A stretch of 64,000 bases of DNA from G963556115 sp963667375 (GTDB lineage: Bacteria > Planctomycetota > SZUA-567). The notes beneath the pieces are model-generated. The model was not told where the DNA came from. It made no database searches and saw nothing but the letters and a program-made list of their open reading frames with translations. Position 1 is the stretch's first letter, and every line of letters begins with the position of its first letter. The position numbers and the translations under genes are program-made. The DNA lies in contig OY763323.1 in NCBI GenBank assembly GCA_963667375.1, positions 3,348,001 through 3,412,000 on the forward strand, written 5' to 3'. This document shows positions 63,194 through 64,000 of this stretch, one piece after another.

Positions 63194-64000
63194 ATGAAAA
63201 AACTTGTGTTTGTTGCACTACTACTGGCGGTTACGCTCTGCTGCCAAGCTGTATTTGCCCAGGAAACAAAGAAGCTGGTTATTTTCAGCCAATGTAACAA
63301 TGCAGAGCCATACCGGGCCGCGCAGAATGAGAGTTTCAAAAATCTTTGGTCACAATACCCTGATGTCGAATTCGAACTTATGGATGCACAGCAGGATAAC
63401 AGCAGACAGATCTCACAGATTGAGACCGCTATAAGAAAGCAGCCGGATCTCCTTATTGTTGCCCCAAATGAACGCGGACCGCTCTCTGCAATCATGGGAA
63501 AGGCCAAGAAAGCTGGCATCCCGGTTATCTGTCTTGAACGCGACATCAAGGACGCTGACAATTATACAACCTGGATTATGTCTGATAACTATGTTATCGG
63601 AGCGCAGGCAGGTGAATTCATGAAGGACTACCTGACCAAGAAATATGGCAAGCCAGAGGGTAAAATTGTTGATATCCGCGGACTTCTAGGGGTTGAAGGT
63701 GAAATGAAGCGTTTCAACGGTGCCTGGGATGTAATGAAGAAAAGCCCCGGAATTGTTCAGGTTCAGGAAGCGGTTGCGAACTGGCTGCAGAGTAAAGCCC
63801 GTGAAAGAATGACCGAAATTCTAAGAGCACAGCCAGATATCGATATCGTATACGGACACAATGACCCCATGGCTGTAGGAGCATATCTGGCAGCAAAAGA
63901 TCTCGGAAGAGAAAAAGAGATGATTTTCGTCGGTGTTGACGGTCTAAATGGCCCTGGCGGTGGTATTCAGAAGGTGAAGGACGGGGTACTGGCAGCAAGT
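63194..64000 (+). CDS. periplasmic sugar-binding protein of the ABC importer (RbsB type), cut off by the window end
   Basis: The first 269 residues are visible; the gene continues beyond 64000. A signal peptide (residues 1-22, cleavage after VFA) leads to a type I periplasmic binding fold: LVIFSQCNNAEPYRAAQNESF at the start, QPDLLIVAPNERGPL, VICLERDIKDADN and YGHNDPMAVGAYLAAKDL. It delivers the sugar to the RbsC-like permease. AGGAG precedes the ATG. Confidence 0.92.
   Translation, partial: MKKLVFVALLLAVTLCCQAVFAQETKKLVIFSQCNNAEPYRAAQNESFKNLWSQYPDVEFELMDAQQDNSRQISQIETAIRKQPDLLIVAPNERGPLSAIMGKAKKAGIPVICLERDIKDADNYTTWIMSDNYVIGAQAGEFMKDYLTKKYGKPEGKIVDIRGLLGVEGEMKRFNGAWDVMKKSPGIVQVQEAVANWLQSKARERMTEILRAQPDIDIVYGHNDPMAVGAYLAAKDLGREKEMIFVGVDGLNGPGGGIQKVKDGVLAAS

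Noticed and set aside
1..64000. CRISPR arrays, insertion sequences, prophage or large repeats
   Set aside because: No regularly spaced repeats, transposase-like proteins or phage structural genes were visible on either strand.

Overview
The window looks like a chromosomal stretch of a Gram-negative, probably strictly anaerobic bacterium. Gram-negative character rests on several lipoproteins, an exported NagZ-type glucosaminidase, MurB and PlsY. Anaerobic character rests on four proteins of the 2-hydroxyacyl-CoA dehydratase / double-cubane iron-sulfur superfamily, a radical SAM protein, phosphate acetyltransferase and no visible respiratory genes. The gene style (carboxyspermidine route to spermidine, long type-2-like IleRS, dispersed ribosomal protein genes) would fit the PVC superphylum, for example Lentisphaerota. 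That placement is an inference with low confidence. I see no phage, insertion sequence, CRISPR array or replication origin.

Layout. 1-2.3 kb: GAF-phosphatase, plsY, and rpmG on the opposite strand. 2.3-5.1 kb: an AT-rich, gene-poor island with tRNA-Gln and two tandem SpoIIAA-like paralogues. 5.2-14.8 kb: housekeeping genes (HD phosphohydrolase, sixA, patatin-purU, then fumC-argS-orf-met8-like-ettA as one run). 15-19 kb: a tiny lipoprotein, then a minus-strand four-gene run (decayed PD-(D/E)XK protein, DJ-1, dehydratase-like protein, flippase-like membrane protein). 19-28 kb: an orphan FliG-like protein, a TIGR03960-like radical SAM protein, exported nagZ, a lipoprotein, a double-cubane protein, tRNA-Ala, an AI-2E-type exporter, tatD-tcdA. 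29-34 kb: tRNA-Met, rpsT and a two-gene acyl-CoA dehydratase activase. 34-44.7 kb: MFS exporter, carA-TSUP-carB, murB, pta, rplS. 45-48 kb: TetR with a methyltransferase, and a flavoprotein. 48.3-53.6 kb: speA-CASDH-nspC-speB. 54-57.2 kb: ileS, then tRNA-Val. 58-64 kb: CDF exporter, a GntR regulator and a sugar ABC importer whose binding-protein gene runs off the end.

How genes work together. The speA operon encodes a complete arginine to agmatine to putrescine to carboxyspermidine to spermidine pathway. carA and carB make carbamoyl phosphate, with a TSUP anion transporter gene lodged between them. The dehydratase-like proteins at 16.4, 24.2, 30.0 and 33.0 kb supply ATP-driven activator modules and Fe-S acceptor modules of the kind that drive low-potential electron transfer. 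No classical HgdA/HgdB substrate subunit pair accompanies them. The best leads for new biology are this dispersed system, the orphan FliG-like protein, the decayed nuclease operon and the paired SpoIIAA-like proteins.
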